Shown: in pieces, positions 6,812-15,448 of the stretch
Position numbering within the stretch: the stretch's first letter is position 1
Layout of the letters: the number at the start of each line of letters is the position of its first letter
NCBI GenBank assembly: GCA_023412215.1
Contig: JAEYNX010000016.1
Location: forward strand, 1-64,000
DNA length: 64,000 nt
Direction of reading: 5' to 3'
From: Bacillota bacterium
Lineage (GTDB): Bacteria; Bacillota; Clostridia; Oscillospirales; Ruminococcaceae
The notes under the pieces: model-generated
Databases searched by the model: none
Told to the model about the DNA's origin: nothing
What the model saw: the letters and a program-made list of their open reading frames with translations, nothing else
Made by a program: the position numbers and the translations under genes

Positions 6812-8731
6812 ATGCTGGTAACCATCGAGGGATTGAATAAAGGCTTTGGCGACAAGACGGTTTTGACAGATATAAGCCTTACCATAGAAGAAAAAAGCCG
6901 CATCGGCCTGATTGGCGCAAACGGTGCGGGTAAATCCACGCTGCTTTCAATTATCTGTAGTAAGTTGGAGGGCGACAGCGGCGGCGTATACCGCTCCTCC
7001 ACCATGTCGCTCGGTTTTCTGGAGCAGAACAGCGGCTTGGAGCGCGACAGCACGGTCTATAACGAGATGCTCAGCGTGTTTGCCCCGCTTATGAAGCTGC
7101 AGGAGGAGATGCGCGCGCTGGAGCACGAGATGGCCTTAAACGGCGAGCACACCGACGCCTTCGAGCGGTTATCCTCGGTTTATGCCACAAAGCAAACAGC
7201 CTTTGAACAGGGCGGAGGCTACCTGATCGAGGTCAAGATAAAGACCATCCTCAACGGCATGGGCTTTCAGAATAAGCCGCTCGATACACGCATCCAGACG
7301 CTAAGCGGCGGTGAAAAAACGCGCCTTGCCATGGCAAGGCTGCTGCTTGAAGAGCCCAACCTGCTGATATTGGATGAGCCGACCAACCATCTGGATTTTA
7401 AAACCCTGATGTGGCTGGAAGAATACTTGGGTACATACAACGGCGCTATTGTGGTGGTGTCGCATGACCGCTATTTTCTCGATAAGGTCGCAAGCGAGAT
7501 CTACGAGCTTGAGCACCATACGCTCGCGGGCTACCCGGGCAACTATACCAAATTCCTTGTTTTAAAGCAGGAGCGCATCGCAAGGCTGCAGAAGGAATAT
7601 GAGCAACAGCAGCAGCGCATCGCCGAATTGCAGGATTACGTAGACCGCAACATGGCGCGCGCCTCCACCTCCAACAGCGCGAAGGGAAGACTGAAAGCGC
7701 TCGAGAAGATTGAGGTAATGGAAAAGCCCAGCACCGCCATCAAGCGCATGAGCTTACGGTTTGAGATCGATAAGGTACCCTACAAGGAGCTTTTAAAAAT
7801 CAAGAACCTCTCCCTTTCGGTCGGGCAGGGGGAAGGGCGCAAACATCTTTTTCAAGGCCTGAACCTGGACGTTGCCAGGGGGGAACGGGTAGCGATCATC
7901 GGGGCAAACGGCATCGGAAAGTCCTCACTGCTCAAGGCCGTACAAGGCTTCCTGCCTGTCGACTCGGGCAGTTATGCATGGGGGCAGAACGCCTCGGTAA
8001 GCTATTATGAGCAGGAAAACAGTAATCTTCACCCCGAAAAGACGGTGCTGGACGAGTTGTGGGACCGCCATCTTACCTATAACGAGCAGGTGATACGCAC
8101 CGCGCTCGGCAACGTGCTGCTTACGGGAGATAACGTTTATAAAAAGGTGGAGGTCATCAGCGGCGGTGAACGCGCAAAGCTCGCCTTTGCGGTGCTGATG
8201 CTGGAGCGTTCGAACGTGCTGATACTCGACGAGCCCACCAATCATCTGGACCTTGCCGCCAAGGAGGATTTGGAGCAGGCGCTGCTCAGCTACGAGGGCA
8301 CGCTGCTCTTTGTATCGCACGACCGCTATCTGCTCAACCGCGTGCCCACCCGCATCGTAGAGCTGTGTGAGGACGGCGTAAAGTCCTACGACGGCAACTA
8401 CGATGCCTATGTCGCGGCGGTTACCCGGGAAAAGCAGCTGAAGGCTGCGGAGCAATCGGCAGAGCCGGTAAAGCTCATGGTGTCGAAGCATGAAGGGTAT
8501 TATAAGAGCAAGGAACAAAAAAGCGCCGAGGCGCGTGCCAAAAACCGCATGAAAGAGCTTGAGCGTCTGATTGCCGACACCGAGGCGGAGATTGCCGCAC
8601 TCGAGCATGAAATGACGCTGGAAACCGTTTATGCCGATTATCTGGCCATGCAGCAGAAGTGTGCGGAGCTTGAACAAAAACGCACGGCCCTTGCGCGATA
8701 CTATGACGAGTGGGCGGAAATATCTCTGTAA
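6812..8731 (+). CDS. ABC-F family ATPase
   Basis: A 639-residue cytosolic protein with two fused nucleotide-binding domains and no membrane segment, as in ABC-F translation factors. Domain 1 has Walker A GANGAGKST (about 35-43), signature LSGGEKTR and Walker B LLILDEPTNHLDF; domain 2 has GANGIGKSS (about 365), ISGGERAK and VLILDEPTNHLDL. A charged interdomain linker (about 250-310) carries the P-site-reaching region, and the C-terminal tail (about 560-639) is a predicted coiled coil, giving a YdiF-like architecture. Members rescue or tune stalled ribosomes, and some give antibiotic resistance; which applies cannot be said. The SD is AAGGAAAA. Confidence 0.9.
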   Translation: MLVTIEGLNKGFGDKTVLTDISLTIEEKSRIGLIGANGAGKSTLLSIICSKLEGDSGGVYRSSTMSLGFLEQNSGLERDSTVYNEMLSVFAPLMKLQEEMRALEHEMALNGEHTDAFERLSSVYATKQTAFEQGGGYLIEVKIKTILNGMGFQNKPLDTRIQTLSGGEKTRLAMARLLLEEPNLLILDEPTNHLDFKTLMWLEEYLGTYNGAIVVVSHDRYFLDKVASEIYELEHHTLAGYPGNYTKFLVLKQERIARLQKEYEQQQQRIAELQDYVDRNMARASTSNSAKGRLKALEKIEVMEKPSTAIKRMSLRFEIDKVPYKELLKIKNLSLSVGQGEGRKHLFQGLNLDVARGERVAIIGANGIGKSSLLKAVQGFLPVDSGSYAWGQNASVSYYEQENSNLHPEKTVLDELWDRHLTYNEQVIRTALGNVLLTGDNVYKKVEVISGGERAKLAFAVLMLERSNVLILDEPTNHLDLAAKEDLEQALLSYEGTLLFVSHDRYLLNRVPTRIVELCEDGVKSYDGNYDAYVAAVTREKQLKAAEQSAEPVKLMVSKHEGYYKSKEQKSAEARAKNRMKELERLIADTEAEIAALEHEMTLETVYADYLAMQQKCAELEQKRTALARYYDEWAEISL

Positions 8732-8735
8732 CAAA

Positions 8736-8775
8736 AAAGCCTCAGGAGCGCTTGTTGCACTCTTGAGGCTTAATT
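8736..8775. terminator. Bidirectional terminator between ABC-F and the lysine operon
   Basis: Stem AAGCCTCAGGAG / CTCTTGAGGCTT with one G-T pair; A-run on the left and T-rich on the right, so it can serve both converging transcription units. Confidence 0.8.
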
Positions 8776-8834
8776 TCTTTGATACATGCGCACCAGCGCT
8801 ATTACCAGTCTTGCTGTATGCTACCCCCGCCGTA

Positions 8835-9299
8835 TCATAGGCCAAACTGCTTTTGCAGGGCAGCGACGGTGCTGCTTTTATCGGCGTTGGCAACCAGAAT
8901 GGAGATATCTATCGAACTGGTGGTTATAATCGAGATATCCACATCGGCACCTGCGATGGCCTTCATAGCCGCCGCGGCAACACCGGGGAGGCTTACCATC
9001 TCTTCACCGTACAGCTGAATCTTACAGTTGCCGTTGCTCACCAGCGGCTTGATGGTGGGGTGACTGTCGGCAAAACGCGCGGTCAGGTTGAGTGCCTTCA
9101 CAAGGTCGTCACTCAAGATAGAAAAGGACAGAGAGGTATACTGCCCCTGAGGCGCTGCGTGAGAGATCATATCGATGTTGACGCCCGCCTCGGAAAACTC
9201 ACCCAGAATGGAGGCCAACAGCCTTACACTGGCGGGCGCCTTGTTAATGGTGATAAGCGCTACATCGTCGGTTATGGTAATCTTTGAAACGCCGTTCAT
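8835..9299 (-). CDS. Stand-alone tandem-ACT protein resembling the aspartokinase regulatory domain
   Basis: A 154-residue protein made only of two ACT-type domains (about 1-75 and 78-154). The first begins VSKITITDDVALITI and continues with FSEAGVNIDMIS; the second has LPGVAAAAMKAI, ISIITTSSIDISILV and a final Leu-rich helix, the pattern of the C-terminal part of aspartokinases, where lysine or threonine binds. No kinase domain is present. It is the last gene of asd-dapA-dapB, which supports a role as regulatory or lysine-sensing partner, by inference. ATG 9299 has GGAG 6 nt upstream; the longer upstream reading frame has no good SD and reads into dapB. Confidence 0.75.
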   Translation of the reverse strand: MNGVSKITITDDVALITINKAPASVRLLASILGEFSEAGVNIDMISHAAPQGQYTSLSFSILSDDLVKALNLTARFADSHPTIKPLVSNGNCKIQLYGEEMVSLPGVAAAAMKAIAGADVDISIITTSSIDISILVANADKSSTVAALQKQFGL

Positions 9300-9345
9300 A
9301 CTTAACTCCATTCCGCCGCTTTTGCATCGGCAAAAATTAATAGGG

Positions 9346-10101
9346 TTACGCCAGCAGGTCGGACATATTATACAAGCCGGGCTGCTGCTCACAGAGATAC
9401 AATGCCGCATTGATGGCACCCGTTGCGAAAACGTCTCTGGAGCGCGCACTGTGCGAAAGGGTAATCAGCTCATCCGGCCCCGCAAACAGTACCTCGTGTT
9501 CCCCCACGATAGTGCCGCCGCGCACCGAATGAATTCCAATCTCGGTTTTGCTGCGCTTTTCGCGTTTCACATGGCGGTCGTATTCATAGCGGTAGGGCTG
9601 CGCCAAGGTTTCGTTTATCGCGTCGGCCAGCATCAGGGCGGTGCCGCTGGGGGCATCCAGCTTGCGGTTATGGTGCTTTTCTATGATCTCGATGTCAAAG
9701 TCCTGCCAAAGCACGGCAGCGGCCTTCTTGGCGAGGCTCAGTAAAAGGTTGATGCCAAGCGACATATTGCCTGAGTTGAACACCGCGATGTTTGCCGAAG
9801 CCCTTTTTAATTCGTTTAACTGGTCCTCCGACAGCCCGGTCGTGCACACTACAATGGGGAGCTTACGTTTTTGCGCCATACCAAGCAAACCCGTAAGAGC
9901 CGAAGGATGCGAAAAATCAATGATCACATCCGCCGTTGCGGTAACCTTATTGGGGGAGGTAAATACGTCATAAGCCCCGTTTGATGCAGCGTTAATATCT
10001 ATTCCGGCCACAATCTCACAATCATCACGCAGCGAGATGCGCTCTGTTATCACACGTCCCACCGTGCCATTGCAGCCGGAGAGGATAATTCTTTTTTTCA
10101 C
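9346..10101 (-). CDS. dapB: 4-Hydroxy-tetrahydrodipicolinate reductase
   Basis: A 251-residue enzyme reducing hydroxy-tetrahydrodipicolinate to tetrahydrodipicolinate with NAD(P)H in lysine/diaminopimelate synthesis. Visible: N-terminal dinucleotide-binding motif GCNGTVGRVI, DFSHPSAL, and the signature HHNRKLDAPSGTA with the catalytic His pair and Lys. The length is typical (E. coli about 273). It starts with GTG after GGAGGAAAT. It is 16 nt downstream of dapA in the riboswitch-controlled operon. Confidence 0.95.
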   Translation of the reverse strand: MKKRIILSGCNGTVGRVITERISLRDDCEIVAGIDINAASNGAYDVFTSPNKVTATADVIIDFSHPSALTGLLGMAQKRKLPIVVCTTGLSEDQLNELKRASANIAVFNSGNMSLGINLLLSLAKKAAAVLWQDFDIEIIEKHHNRKLDAPSGTALMLADAINETLAQPYRYEYDRHVKREKRSKTEIGIHSVRGGTIVGEHEVLFAGPDELITLSHSARSRDVFATGAINAALYLCEQQPGLYNMSDLLA

Positions 10102-10117
10102 GTCATTTCCTCCGTGA

Positions 10118-11023
10118 TTATTGTGCTTTAACGACGTTTAAAAGCCCGTGCTTTTCCATCGAAGCCCTCAGTACGGCAGTGTGCTCGTCGCTGAGGGAAT
10201 CAAGCGGAGAACGGCACAGCCCAACGGGGAAGCCCATCATCTCCACCGCCGCCTTTACGGGGATGGGGTTCACGTCGATAAAAAGGTGGTTGATCAGCCC
10301 GAGCAGCTCCAGCTGCAGCTTGGTGCTGGCCTGCACATTGCCGTCAAAGTAAAGCTGGCAGATGTCGTGCGTCTCCTTGGGCATCACATTAGACAATACC
10401 GAGATAACACCCTTGCCGCCCAGGGAGAGGATGGGCAGAATCTGGTCGTCGTTGCCTGAGTAGATGGCCATCTCGTCGCCACACTCCGCCGCAAGCTGCG
10501 CGATGGCGGAGATATTGCCGCTTGCCTCCTTGGTGCCCACAATGTTCGGGTGCTTTGCAAGCTCCTTATAAGCGCCCACACTAATGGTCATGCCGGTGCG
10601 GCTGGGCACGTTATAAAGGATGACGGGCAGGTCGGTGGCGTCGGCAATTGCGGTAAAATGCTTTACAAGCCCCTTTTGAGAGGTTTTGTTGTAGTAGGGG
10701 GTAACATGCAAGAGCGCGTCGGCCCCCGCAATCTTCGCCTCTTTGGAAAGTGCAATGGCGTAGGCCGTATCGTTGCTGCCTGCACCTGCCACAACGGGTA
10801 CGCGCCCGTTTACAACCTTTACCGTGTAATGCAGCACGTTGATATGCTCGGCATCGGTAAAGGTGGAGGCTTCGCCCGTGGTGCCCGCAATAACGATTGC
10901 GTCGGTGGAGTTTTGTATCTGAAAATCAATCAGCTCGCTTAAAAGTGAATAGTTAATGGTGCCATCCGGATTCATAGGGGTGATGATGGCGCATCCGGCA
11001 CCGGTAAAAACAGTCTTCTTCAC
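10118..11023 (-). CDS. dapA: 4-Hydroxy-tetrahydrodipicolinate synthase
   Basis: A 301-residue class I aldolase that condenses pyruvate with aspartate semialdehyde. Visible: TIM-barrel start with AIITPMNPDG, GTTGEAST, YNVPSRTG with the catalytic Tyr (about residue 135) and the Schiff-base Lys in VGTKEASGN. GTG at 11023 is chosen since GGAGGG lies 7 nt upstream; a TTG start 15 nt earlier would overlap the SD. It is the second gene of asd-dapA-dapB-ACT. Confidence 0.95.
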   Translation of the reverse strand: MKKTVFTGAGCAIITPMNPDGTINYSLLSELIDFQIQNSTDAIVIAGTTGEASTFTDAEHINVLHYTVKVVNGRVPVVAGAGSNDTAYAIALSKEAKIAGADALLHVTPYYNKTSQKGLVKHFTAIADATDLPVILYNVPSRTGMTISVGAYKELAKHPNIVGTKEASGNISAIAQLAAECGDEMAIYSGNDDQILPILSLGGKGVISVLSNVMPKETHDICQLYFDGNVQASTKLQLELLGLINHLFIDVNPIPVKAAVEMMGFPVGLCRSPLDSLSDEHTAVLRASMEKHGLLNVVKAQ

Positions 11024-11061
11024 CAATTGTCCCTCCAATATTATTGCCTAAATGGCTTACA

Positions 11062-12141
11062 CTAATCAAAATATCCCTTTGCTGCAAGCAGCTCCGCCAT
11101 CAGCACACCGCCACCTGCGGCGCCTCTGACCGTATTGTGAGAAAGGCATACGAATTTATAGTCGTACTGGCTATCCTCACGCAGTCTGCCCGTAGAAACC
11201 GCCATGGCAGCCTCTAGGTCACGGTCAAGCCTTGTTTGAGGGCGGTCATTCTCCTCAAAATAGCGAATGAACTGCTTGGGGGCCGAAGGCAGGTTTAACA
11301 GCTGCGGCTCGCCTTTAAAGGACGCCCATTTCGCTTTGATCTCGTCAATTGAGGGCTTCTTATCAAAGGACACGAATACCGCGGCAAGGTGCCCGTCGCT
11401 CACCGGCACGCGGATGCACTGTGTGGTAATAGCGGGGGAGGAAACCGGCACGATAGCGCCGTCTTTTATCTCGCCCCAAATCTTCAGCGGTTCTTTTTCG
11501 CTCTTCTCTTCCTCGCCGCCGATGTAAGGGATCACATTATCGATCATCTCGGGCCAAGTCTCGAAGGTTTTGCCGGCGCCTGAGATTGCCTGATAGGTGC
11601 AGGCCAGTACCTTGCTTACGCCATACTCCATCAGGGGGTGCAGTGCGGGCACATAGCTTTGCAGCGAGCAGTTGGATTTTACGGCAATAAAGCCGCGTTT
11701 GGTGCCGAGGCGTTTTCTCTGGGCTTTTATAATCTCGGTGTGCTCGGGGTTTACCTCGGGGATTATCATGGGTACGTCCGGGGTCATGCGGTGTGCCGAG
11801 TTATTGGAGATCACAGGGCATTCCGCCGTGGCATACTGCTCCTCCAGCGCTTTGATTTCGTCCTTTTTCATGTCTACCGCGCAAAAGACAAAGTCAACCG
11901 AAGCAGCAATGGTGTTGATGTCCGCCGTGGCATCCAAGACCACCATGTCTTTTATATCCTGAGGGATCGGCGTTTTCATTGCCCAGCGGGTACCTACGGC
12001 CTCGGTATAGGTTTTGCCTGCGGAACGGGAAGAAGCCGCCAGCAGTTTTACCTTAAACCAAGGGTGATGCTCAAGCAAGGAAATAAATCTTTGACCAACC
12101 ATACCTGTCGCGCCGATAACGCCAACCTGAAACTGTTTCAT
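11062..12141 (-). CDS. asd: Aspartate-semialdehyde dehydrogenase
   Basis: A 359-residue NADPH enzyme making aspartate semialdehyde from aspartyl phosphate, the branch point to lysine, threonine and methionine. Visible: Rossmann motif GATGMVGQR (10-18), active-site Cys in KSNCSLQ (about 158), SGAGKTFETWP, and the catalytic His segment RVPVSDGHLA. The form with SNCSLQ and its length fit the archaeal/fungal-type Asd. ATG 12141 has GGAG 8 nt upstream. It is the first gene after a lysine riboswitch and terminator, so expression should fall when lysine is plentiful. Confidence 0.95.
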   Translation of the reverse strand: MKQFQVGVIGATGMVGQRFISLLEHHPWFKVKLLAASSRSAGKTYTEAVGTRWAMKTPIPQDIKDMVVLDATADINTIAASVDFVFCAVDMKKDEIKALEEQYATAECPVISNNSAHRMTPDVPMIIPEVNPEHTEIIKAQRKRLGTKRGFIAVKSNCSLQSYVPALHPLMEYGVSKVLACTYQAISGAGKTFETWPEMIDNVIPYIGGEEEKSEKEPLKIWGEIKDGAIVPVSSPAITTQCIRVPVSDGHLAAVFVSFDKKPSIDEIKAKWASFKGEPQLLNLPSAPKQFIRYFEENDRPQTRLDRDLEAAMAVSTGRLREDSQYDYKFVCLSHNTVRGAAGGGVLMAELLAAKGYFD

Positions 12142-12311
12142 CTTCAATTCTCCTTTTGTATTAGGCCCTGTTTGCTGAATCTTCACCTTTGTGCTTTCCG
12201 TCAACGCTAGTTATCTTAGATACAAACCAGGCCATGCGGACTATGATATGCCCCGAAATGAACGGCAAAGCTTTTTTGCTATTATCACTTAAGAAAAGAA
12301 GCGGAAAATAA

Positions 12312-12336
12312 CAAAAAATCCGGTTGAAAACCGGAC
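12312..12336 (-). terminator. Riboswitch-controlled terminator upstream of asd
   Basis: On the minus strand TCCGGTT-TTC-AACCGGA is followed by TTTTTTG. It lies between the lysine aptamer and asd, where the expression platform is expected. Confidence 0.85.
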
Positions 12337-12405
12337 TGTCATGCAATATAATAATGTGCGGCTATTGACCATCACACAAAGATAGAGTACAATTGTGAAA
12401 TTGGT

Positions 12406-12575
12406 GTATAGCTCTCCATCATTACTATAATGATGACAGTCACATGCCTCTTAGGCGGTGCAACCAGGGCAAGCAGTTGCCGTACTGCTCCCTTCGGCGG
12501 CTTTACCTTTCACAAACGCTCAGACAATCTCGGCGATTTCACGTTTTGCTACTCTTTAAACCCGCGCCTCTATCC
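12406..12575 (-). promoter_or_regulatory. Lysine riboswitch (L box)
   Basis: The minus strand carries the conserved L-box blocks in order: GATAGAGGCGCG and AAAGAGTA (P1/P2 with loop E), GTGAAAGG, GCCGCCGAAG (P3/P4 core), CTGGTTGCA, and GGAGAGCTAT closing P1. The position upstream of asd-dapA-dapB and the downstream terminator agree. A segment CTCTATC (plus 12381-12387) just after the aptamer is perfectly complementary to GATAGAG of P1 and may form the alternative fold. Confidence 0.9.
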
Positions 12576-12589
12576 ATTTCTTACGTTAC

Positions 12590-12618
12590 ATATTATCATC
12601 TGTTATTTCATCTGTCAA
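12590..12618 (-). promoter_or_regulatory. Promoter of the lysine riboswitch-asd operon
   Basis: The minus strand has TTGACA (plus 12613-12618) and TAATAT (plus 12590-12595) with 17-nt spacing, 15 nt before the aptamer. Confidence 0.75.
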
Positions 12619-12658
12619 TTTGTTTTATAAAATTAGTTCATTACGAAGGAAAAAGCCC

Positions 12659-13684
12659 ATGAAAAAATCCGATTTTTGGTATGATTTGCCCGAAACCTTG
12701 ATCGCTCAAACCCCGATTGAGCCGCGCGACACCTCCAGAATGCTGACATTAAACCGCATAACAGGGGAGATTGACCATCGGCATTTCTACGATATCCTTG
12801 ATCTATTGCAAGAAGGGGATACCCTGATTTTAAATAATTCACGTGTTTTACCCGCAAGGCTGTACGGAAACAGAACCGATACTGGCAGCGACATCGAGTT
12901 TTTGCTGCTGGAGCAGAAGCAAGCTGACGTATGGGAGATTCTCGTAAGACCCGGCAAACGCGCGCGAACCGGCAACCGATTCTCTTTTGGAGATGGGTTG
13001 CTGCTCGCTGAGATTTTAGACGTACTGCCCGACGGCAACCGCCTGGCACGTTTTGAATGCGAAGGCGGCTTCTTTAATGTACTGGAGAAGATCGGCCAGA
13101 TGCCGCTGCCGCCCTACATCAAAAAGAAGCTGGAGGATAAGGAGCGGTATCAGACGGTCTATTCCAAGGAGCTCGGCTCCGCGGCGGCGCCGACGGCGGG
13201 GCTGCATTTTACGTCGGAGCTTTTGGAGCGCCTGAAAGCCAAAGGAGTCAACTTTGGTTTTGTAACGCTGCACGTGGGTTTGGGCACCTTCAGGCCCGTA
13301 AAGGAAGAAAACATTACAGACCACAAGATGCACAGCGAGCACTATTTTCTGCCGCAGGAAACGGCCGATTTAATCAACCGCACCAAGGCAAACGGTAAAA
13401 GAGTGATCGCGGTCGGCACCACCAGCTGCCGCACATTGGAGGCTGCGGCGGCGCAGTACCATTGTGTACAGGCCTGTGAGGGCTATACGGATATCTTTAT
13501 CTATCCCGGCTTTGAATTTAAGGTGCTGGACGGTATTATTACGAACTTCCACCTGCCGGAGAGTACGCTCATTATGCTGGTGAGCGCCCTCGCGGGCTAT
13601 GAGCATACCATGAAGGCCTATCGGGTAGCCGTTCAAGAGCAGTATCGTTTTTTTAGCTTCGGGGACGCGATGTTTATCTATTAG
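12659..13684 (+). CDS. queA: S-adenosylmethionine:tRNA ribosyltransferase-isomerase
   Basis: QueA moves the ribosyl group of S-adenosylmethionine to 7-aminomethyl-7-deazaguanine in tRNA to form epoxyqueuosine. 341 residues, normal length. Visible: FWYDLPETLIAQTPIEPRD at the N-terminus, HFYDILDLL, LILNNSRVLPARL, the central PTAGLHFT and HVGLGTFRPV, and the C-terminal TNFHLPESTLIMLVSAL. ATG 12659 has GAAGGAA upstream; an upstream TTG is unlikely. The tgt gene follows after 14 nt, forming the queuosine pair. Confidence 0.96.
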   Translation: MKKSDFWYDLPETLIAQTPIEPRDTSRMLTLNRITGEIDHRHFYDILDLLQEGDTLILNNSRVLPARLYGNRTDTGSDIEFLLLEQKQADVWEILVRPGKRARTGNRFSFGDGLLLAEILDVLPDGNRLARFECEGGFFNVLEKIGQMPLPPYIKKKLEDKERYQTVYSKELGSAAAPTAGLHFTSELLERLKAKGVNFGFVTLHVGLGTFRPVKEENITDHKMHSEHYFLPQETADLINRTKANGKRVIAVGTTSCRTLEAAAAQYHCVQACEGYTDIFIYPGFEFKVLDGIITNFHLPESTLIMLVSALAGYEHTMKAYRVAVQEQYRFFSFGDAMFIY

Positions 13685-13698
13685 TTTGGAGGATGGGT

Positions 13699-14835
13699 AT
13701 GTATAAACTGCTAAAAAAGGACGGCAGGGCACGGCGGGGCGAGTTTACGACCGTTCACGGAACGGTGCAGACCCCCGCGTTTATGAATGTCGCGACAGCC
13801 GGTGCCATCAAGGGCGGTATTTCGTCTTGCGATTTAAAAGGCCTTAAATGTCAGGTAGAGCTGTGCAACACCTATCATCTCCACCTTCGCCCCGGCGACC
13901 GGCTCATCCGCGAGCTTGGCGGGCTGCATCAGTTCATAGGCTGGCAGGGCCCTATTCTAACCGATAGCGGCGGGTTTCAGGTTTTTTCACTCGCGCAGCT
14001 GCGCAAAATAAAGGAAGAAGGCGTTACCTTCCAGTCTCATATCGACGGGCGCAAGGTGTTCATGGGGCCGGAGGAGAGCATGCAGATTCAGTCTAACCTC
14101 GGCTCGACGATTGCCATGGCGTTTGACGAATGCGTTGAAAACCCTTCCTCCCACGAGTACTCTAAACGGTCCTGCGAGCGCACCGAACGGTGGCTGTATC
14201 GCTGCAAGGATGAGATGACAAGGCTAAATGCTTTACACGATACCGTCAACCCCCACCAGATGCTGTTTGGCATCAACCAAGGCTGCGTATATGAAGACCT
14301 GCGCCTGTGGCACATGGAGCAGATTGTAAAATTGGATTTGGACGGCTATGCTATCGGCGGCCTCGCCGTAGGGGAGCCTGCCGTGGACATGTACCGCATT
14401 ATCTCGGCGGTGGAGCCCTATATGCCGCAGGATAAACCGCGTTACCTGATGGGTGTGGGCACCCCTGTAAACATCATTGAGGCGGTGTCCCGCGGGGTAG
14501 ACCTCTTTGACTGTGTCATGCCCAGCCGCAATGCGCGCCATGGCCACATGTTCACCTTCGACGGCATTGTAAATATCATCAATTCCAAGTATCAGAACGA
14601 CGACCGGCCCATCTCACAGGGCTGTGACTGCCCGGCATGCAAGAACCACTCACGCGCGTATATCCGCCATCTGTTTAAAGCGAATGAAATGTTGGGTATG
14701 CGCCTTGCGGTAATGCATAACCTCTATTTCTATAATACGCTGATGGAGCGGATTCGTGCGGCGATAGAGACGGATACCTTCACGCAGTTTAAAGAAAAGT
14801 ATGTGCCGATACTCGATAAACGCAGCAAGGTTTAG
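13699..14835 (+). CDS. tgt: Queuine tRNA-ribosyltransferase
   Basis: Tgt exchanges guanine 34 for preQ1 in tRNAs for Asn, Asp, His and Tyr. 378 residues. Visible: TPAFMNVATAGAIKG, catalytic TDSGGFQVFSL, GINQG, GGLAVGEP, DLFDCVMPSRNARHG with the second catalytic Asp, and the zinc site CDCPAC...H near the C-terminus. GGAGG is 6 nt before ATG 13699; ATG 13693 would abut the SD. Its partner queA is directly upstream. Confidence 0.96.
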   Translation: MYKLLKKDGRARRGEFTTVHGTVQTPAFMNVATAGAIKGGISSCDLKGLKCQVELCNTYHLHLRPGDRLIRELGGLHQFIGWQGPILTDSGGFQVFSLAQLRKIKEEGVTFQSHIDGRKVFMGPEESMQIQSNLGSTIAMAFDECVENPSSHEYSKRSCERTERWLYRCKDEMTRLNALHDTVNPHQMLFGINQGCVYEDLRLWHMEQIVKLDLDGYAIGGLAVGEPAVDMYRIISAVEPYMPQDKPRYLMGVGTPVNIIEAVSRGVDLFDCVMPSRNARHGHMFTFDGIVNIINSKYQNDDRPISQGCDCPACKNHSRAYIRHLFKANEMLGMRLAVMHNLYFYNTLMERIRAAIETDTFTQFKEKYVPILDKRSKV

Positions 14836-14967
14836 CGTAAACTTGAACATTTTATGTATTCGAGTGAAAACTGTTGCATGGCAGCGGGTTTCTATGTATA
14901 ATTGTAATATCATACGCAAAAACTTAACCATATATTGTTATTGCCGATTTATTGGAGGAAAGAGAAA

Positions 14968-15336
14968 ATGAACGAATTATTATTGGCGGCTGCAGATGCT
15001 ACCGCGGCTACCGCAAGTGATGCCGCGGCCAATGCAAACCCCACACTGGCTTTACTGATACAGATCGGTCCCATTATCCTGATCTTTGTGGTATTCTACT
15101 TCTTTTTGATCAGGCCACAGAAAAAGAAGGAAAAAGAGATTCAGAGGATGCGCAGCAACCTGCAGGTTGGCGACGAGATCGTTACCACCGGCGGCATCAT
15201 CGGCCTTGTTGTGAGCATCCGTGAGGATACGGTTGTAATCGAAACGGGCTCCGACAGAAGTAAAATCCGTATCGCGAGATGGGCTATTCAAACCAACAAC
15301 ACCGTACATGACAGTGAGGATGCTTCCTCCAAATAG
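14968..15336 (+). CDS. yajC: Preprotein translocase subunit YajC
   Basis: A 122-residue single-span protein associated with SecDF. An Ala-rich N-terminus is followed by one helix (about residues 27-45), then the conserved FLIRPQKKKEKEIQRMRSNL and GDEIVTTGGIIGLV, ending in a small beta domain. ATG 14968 has TTGGAGGAAAG upstream; the longer upstream frame lacks an SD. The tgt-yajC order is typical in Firmicutes; secDF lies elsewhere in this window at 59-61 kb. Confidence 0.93.
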   Translation: MNELLLAAADATAATASDAAANANPTLALLIQIGPIILIFVVFYFFLIRPQKKKEKEIQRMRSNLQVGDEIVTTGGIIGLVVSIREDTVVIETGSDRSKIRIARWAIQTNNTVHDSEDASSK

Positions 15337-15368
15337 CCTTACGGTATCGTAATCAGTCATAAATAGTA

Positions 15369-15442
15369 CGACCTCCGAATATCCTTTACTAAGGCTTAAT
15401 TTGATTTTTATATCAATTAAGTCTGGGATAGTTTGGAGGTCG
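15369..15442 (+). promoter_or_regulatory. Long 5' hairpin masking the SD of the TIGR04086-like gene
   Basis: CGACCTCC (15369-15376) is perfectly complementary to GGAGGTCG (15435-15442), which is the SD of the gene starting at 15449. An inner imperfect stem (GGCTTAATTTGAT / ATCAATTAAGTC) extends the structure. Function as a control switch is inference. Confidence 0.55.
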
Positions 15443-15448
15443 ATTTAT

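Noticed and set aside
7925..8893. A 322-codon minus-strand ORF
   Set aside because: It is antisense to the second ATPase domain of the ABC-F gene and extends through the bidirectional terminator. No SD and no known domain.
12430..12662. Short plus-strand ORFs before queA
   Set aside because: They lie over the minus-strand lysine riboswitch and its promoter and have no SD.
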